A stretch of DNA of 7,879 nt from Alphaproteobacteria bacterium (GTDB lineage: Bacteria > Pseudomonadota > Alphaproteobacteria > UBA6615): positions 1 to 7,879 of the forward strand of contig JAURLR010000093.1 in NCBI GenBank assembly GCA_030831135.1, written 5' to 3'. Position 1 is the stretch's first letter; every line of letters begins with the position of its first letter. Of the stretch, positions 6,570 to 7,879 are shown piece after piece. Both the position numbers and the translations under genes were made by a program. Under the pieces are notes generated by a model. It saw nothing but the letters and a program-made list of their open reading frames with translations, was not told the DNA's origin and did not search any database.

Positions 6570-6893
6570 ATGGCGTTTTACGAATTGCGGCAGTACCACA
6601 TCCGCCGCGGCAAGATGGACGAATGGCTCAAATTCATGGAAGGCACAGTCATCCCCTTCCAGGTGTCCAAAGGCATGGTGATCTGCGGTTCGTTCCAGCA
6701 CGAGACCGACAAGTCGGTCTATATCTGGCTGCGCCGGTTCAACACTGAGAAAGAACGCGAGCGCCTCTACAAGGCCGTCTATGAGAGCGACCACTGGAAA
6801 AACGAAATTTCACCGAAGGTCGGCGCATTGATCGACCGCGAGAAAATCCAGGTCCAGCGGATCGTCCCGACCAAGAAGTCGACGGTCCAGTAG
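6570..6893 (+). CDS. NIPSNAP-family protein
   Basis: The 107-residue protein starts MAFYELRQYHIRRGKMDEW, the typical opening of NIPSNAP-domain proteins (YELR-x-Y, then a G-K helix), a dimeric ferredoxin-like alpha/beta fold. Further family-like stretches are YIWLRRFNTEKERERLYKAVY (about 50-70) and the SDHWKNEISPKVGALI region (about 72-87). Bacterial members have no agreed biochemical role; the fold is shared with small monooxygenases and stress proteins. The frame stays open far upstream, but that extension runs through the oxygenase gene in another frame. The ATG at 6570 gives the correct domain boundary and has a good ribosome binding site. It follows paralogue 2 after 11 bases and is almost certainly co-transcribed with it, so a role as partner or accessory in the same pathway is reasonable but inferred. 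Confidence 0.9.
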   Translation: MAFYELRQYHIRRGKMDEWLKFMEGTVIPFQVSKGMVICGSFQHETDKSVYIWLRRFNTEKERERLYKAVYESDHWKNEISPKVGALIDREKIQVQRIVPTKKSTVQ

Positions 6894-6902
6894 CTGTTTT
6901 CA

Positions 6903-6937
6903 CGTCATTGCGAGGCCCGCTGGGTCTCGCAATGACG
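6903..6937. terminator. Long hairpin between convergent genes, terminator or dispersed palindrome
   Basis: CGTCATTGCGAG (6903-6914) and CTCGCAATGACG (6926-6937) are perfect 12-base inverted arms. In plus-strand RNA the stem extends inward by a G-U pair (6915/6925) and three G-C pairs, giving 16 pairs with a three-base loop GCU. It sits 9 bases after the NIPSNAP stop and 10 bases from the stop of the convergent TPM gene. Neither side has a strong U-run, so it is not a textbook intrinsic terminator. The arm sequence resembles palindromic intergenic repeats that I recall from several bacteria. Confidence 0.7.
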
Positions 6938-6947
6938 CTGAATGTCC

Positions 6948-7574
6948 TCAGATTTCAATCAGGCGATCTGAAAACCGGTTCGGCGCGCCGTCTCGGTTGG
7001 GAAAGTGCTGCGCCATAACATTCGCGCAGCCGTCGATGGCCGTCGTGAACCCGTCTGCAACATCACCGTTACGGATATCCTCGACGAACTTGCCGACGAT
7101 CCGGTCCCACACTGCGGGATCATCGAGCTTCTGCTGCAGCCCGACATCGGCGATCACCTCGACATAGCGTTCGCCCATGGCCACGAAGAAGAGCACGGCA
7201 TTCCGGTCTTCGGTCTCGGTCATGCCGAGGTCGAGAAACATATGGCGTGCCAGACGTGAGGCGCGGCTGTGCCGAATGGATTTCGGCACCAGAGCATAGC
7301 GAATTTCGGGAATACGACAGATCAAGGCGAGCCCCGTGAAGATAATCACCTGCCCTGCGAAAAACTCGATCGTGGTGAGCGGCAAGGCGTCCTGAAAGAA
7401 CAGCGCCACGCCCGAGATCAGGAGCGTTGCGACCGCGGCAAACAAGGTCGGGATGAACAGATACGGCTCGGCAGACTCCGCGATGACCGTCACGAATTCC
7501 GCACTGGTCCGGCTTTCCGCAGCCTTGATCGTGTCGCGCAGCGCGTCACGTTGCTCAGTTGTCATCATTGTCAT
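6948..7574 (-). CDS. TPM-domain membrane protein (COG3762-like)
   Basis: With the start chosen here this is a 208-residue protein. An N-terminal segment containing AESRTSAEFVTVIAES (about 19-34) looks like the first strand of a TPM domain. Two hydrophobic helices follow (about 40-60 and 70-88), then the rest of the TPM fold with RNAVLFFVAMGERYVEVIADVG (124-145) and a C-terminal helical part up to about 190. This split architecture is typical of the COG3762 type of uncharacterised membrane protein; its biochemical role is not established. The frame is open back to 7658, but the extra residues are Ala-rich and lie opposite the Gly/Ser tail of the upstream gene. The ATG at 7574 has GGGGAG (7583-7588) eight bases before it and starts one base after the upstream stop, so it is preferred. 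ATGs at 7568 and 7565 are possible alternatives. Confidence 0.88.
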   Translation of the reverse strand: MTMMTTEQRDALRDTIKAAESRTSAEFVTVIAESAEPYLFIPTLFAAVATLLISGVALFFQDALPLTTIEFFAGQVIIFTGLALICRIPEIRYALVPKSIRHSRASRLARHMFLDLGMTETEDRNAVLFFVAMGERYVEVIADVGLQQKLDDPAVWDRIVGKFVEDIRNGDVADGFTTAIDGCANVMAQHFPNRDGAPNRFSDRLIEI

Positions 7575-7575
7575 G

Positions 7576-7879
7576 CTACCAACTCCCCGAAGAACCGCCG
7601 CCGCCGAAGCTTCCCCCGCCACCCGAGAAGCCGCCGCTGCTGCCGCCTGAAAATCCACCCCCCGACATCCGGCCGCCCGTATACCAGTCCCGGTGTCCGC
7701 GCATGTGCCGCCGTGATGCGCGCCCGAAGGAACGCAGGCTCATGATGATCACGATGAAAATGAAAAAGATGATGACGGGCGGAATCGCAAATTTCTGTTT
7801 TTCAGGCGCGATGCCGGACACCGTATCGGGCTCCTGCTCGAGTGCGGCCAGAATACCCTCAACACCTTGCATGATGCCC
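7576..7879 (-). CDS. TPM-domain protein (YgcG/COG1512-like), C-terminal part only
   Basis: Only the last 100 residues lie in the window; the N-terminal signal and most of the TPM domain are beyond position 7879. The visible part starts GIMQGVEGILAALE, the usual last helix of a TPM domain, then has one membrane helix (FAIPPVIIFFIFIVIIMSL), an Arg/His-rich juxtamembrane stretch (SLRSFGRASRRHMRGHRDW), and a Gly/Ser/Phe-rich tail ending GGGGSSGSW. This tail is characteristic of YgcG-type proteins, which are usually exported with the TPM domain outside and anchored at the C-terminus. The Met at 7872 is internal, not the start, because the frame continues to the window edge. The stop is one base before the ATG of the next TPM gene, so the two are co-transcribed. 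These genes often follow lemA, which would be expected to the right of the window. Confidence 0.88.
   Translation of the reverse strand, partial: GIMQGVEGILAALEQEPDTVSGIAPEKQKFAIPPVIIFFIFIVIIMSLRSFGRASRRHMRGHRDWYTGGRMSGGGFSGGSSGGFSGGGGSFGGGGSSGSW
7583..7588 (-). promoter_or_regulatory. Ribosome binding site fixing the start of the downstream TPM gene
   Basis: GGGGAG on the minus strand lies eight bases before the ATG at 7574, inside the last codons of the upstream TPM gene. It supports the shorter start over the open extension to 7658. Confidence 0.65.

Noticed and set aside
7575..7658. 28-residue N-terminal extension of the minus-strand TPM protein
   Set aside because: The added residues are Ala-rich and come from the complementary reading of the Gly/Ser repeat codons of the upstream gene. 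The ATG at 7574 has a well-placed GGGGAG.
7596..7680. Glycine/serine repeat at the end of the YgcG-like protein as a DNA repeat or CRISPR-like element
   Set aside because: The repetition is at protein level (GGSSGGFSGGGG type) and is normal for this family's C-terminus. There are no regular spacers or conserved DNA units.

Overview
The window is GC-rich, densely coded DNA with short intergenic gaps and Shine-Dalgarno-led genes. No mobile element, CRISPR array, tRNA or rRNA was seen. Gene content and protein style (an XthA-type exonuclease III, an HxlR regulator with a flavoprotein, a pair of TPM-domain membrane proteins) suggest an alphaproteobacterium, but this is inference and genus cannot be fixed from the window.

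Layout. (1) Positions 1-3021, minus strand: an HxlR-type regulator, an NPD-family FMN oxidoreductase usually labelled nitronate monooxygenase, and a succinate-semialdehyde-type aldehyde dehydrogenase, read in that order. Regulator and flavoprotein overlap by 4 bases (ATGA) and the dehydrogenase follows after 74 bases. A GC-rich hairpin at 1-20 lies beyond the dehydrogenase stop. (2) Positions 3022-3144: the divergent control region, with a perfect 8-base inverted repeat in an AT-rich patch, a good candidate HxlR operator. (3) Positions 3145-6893, plus strand: exonuclease III, then a cluster of two tandem paralogous isopenicillin-N-synthase-like 2-oxoglutarate/Fe(II) oxygenases (about 68% identical by hand count), a three-helix membrane protein between them whose start lies inside the end of the first oxygenase, and a small NIPSNAP-domain protein after the second. 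(4) Positions 6894-6947: a 35-base hairpin midway between convergent genes. (5) Positions 6948-7879, minus strand: a TPM-domain protein with two membrane helices, preceded by the C-terminal part of a second TPM-domain protein with a Gly/Ser-rich tail that runs off the window.

How the genes may work together. The regulator and flavoprotein look like a self-controlled redox or electrophile-response unit. The flavoprotein resembles, from memory, Pseudomonas aeruginosa PA1024, reported to act as an NADH:quinone reductase, and the regulator has the N-terminal cysteine used for sensing in some HxlR relatives. The oxygenase / membrane protein / oxygenase / NIPSNAP cluster is the least explained part of the window. 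It looks like a small oxidative pathway acting on an unknown, perhaps membrane-associated or hydrophobic, substrate. The TPM pair belongs to a conserved envelope-associated arrangement often found with lemA; no lemA is visible here.
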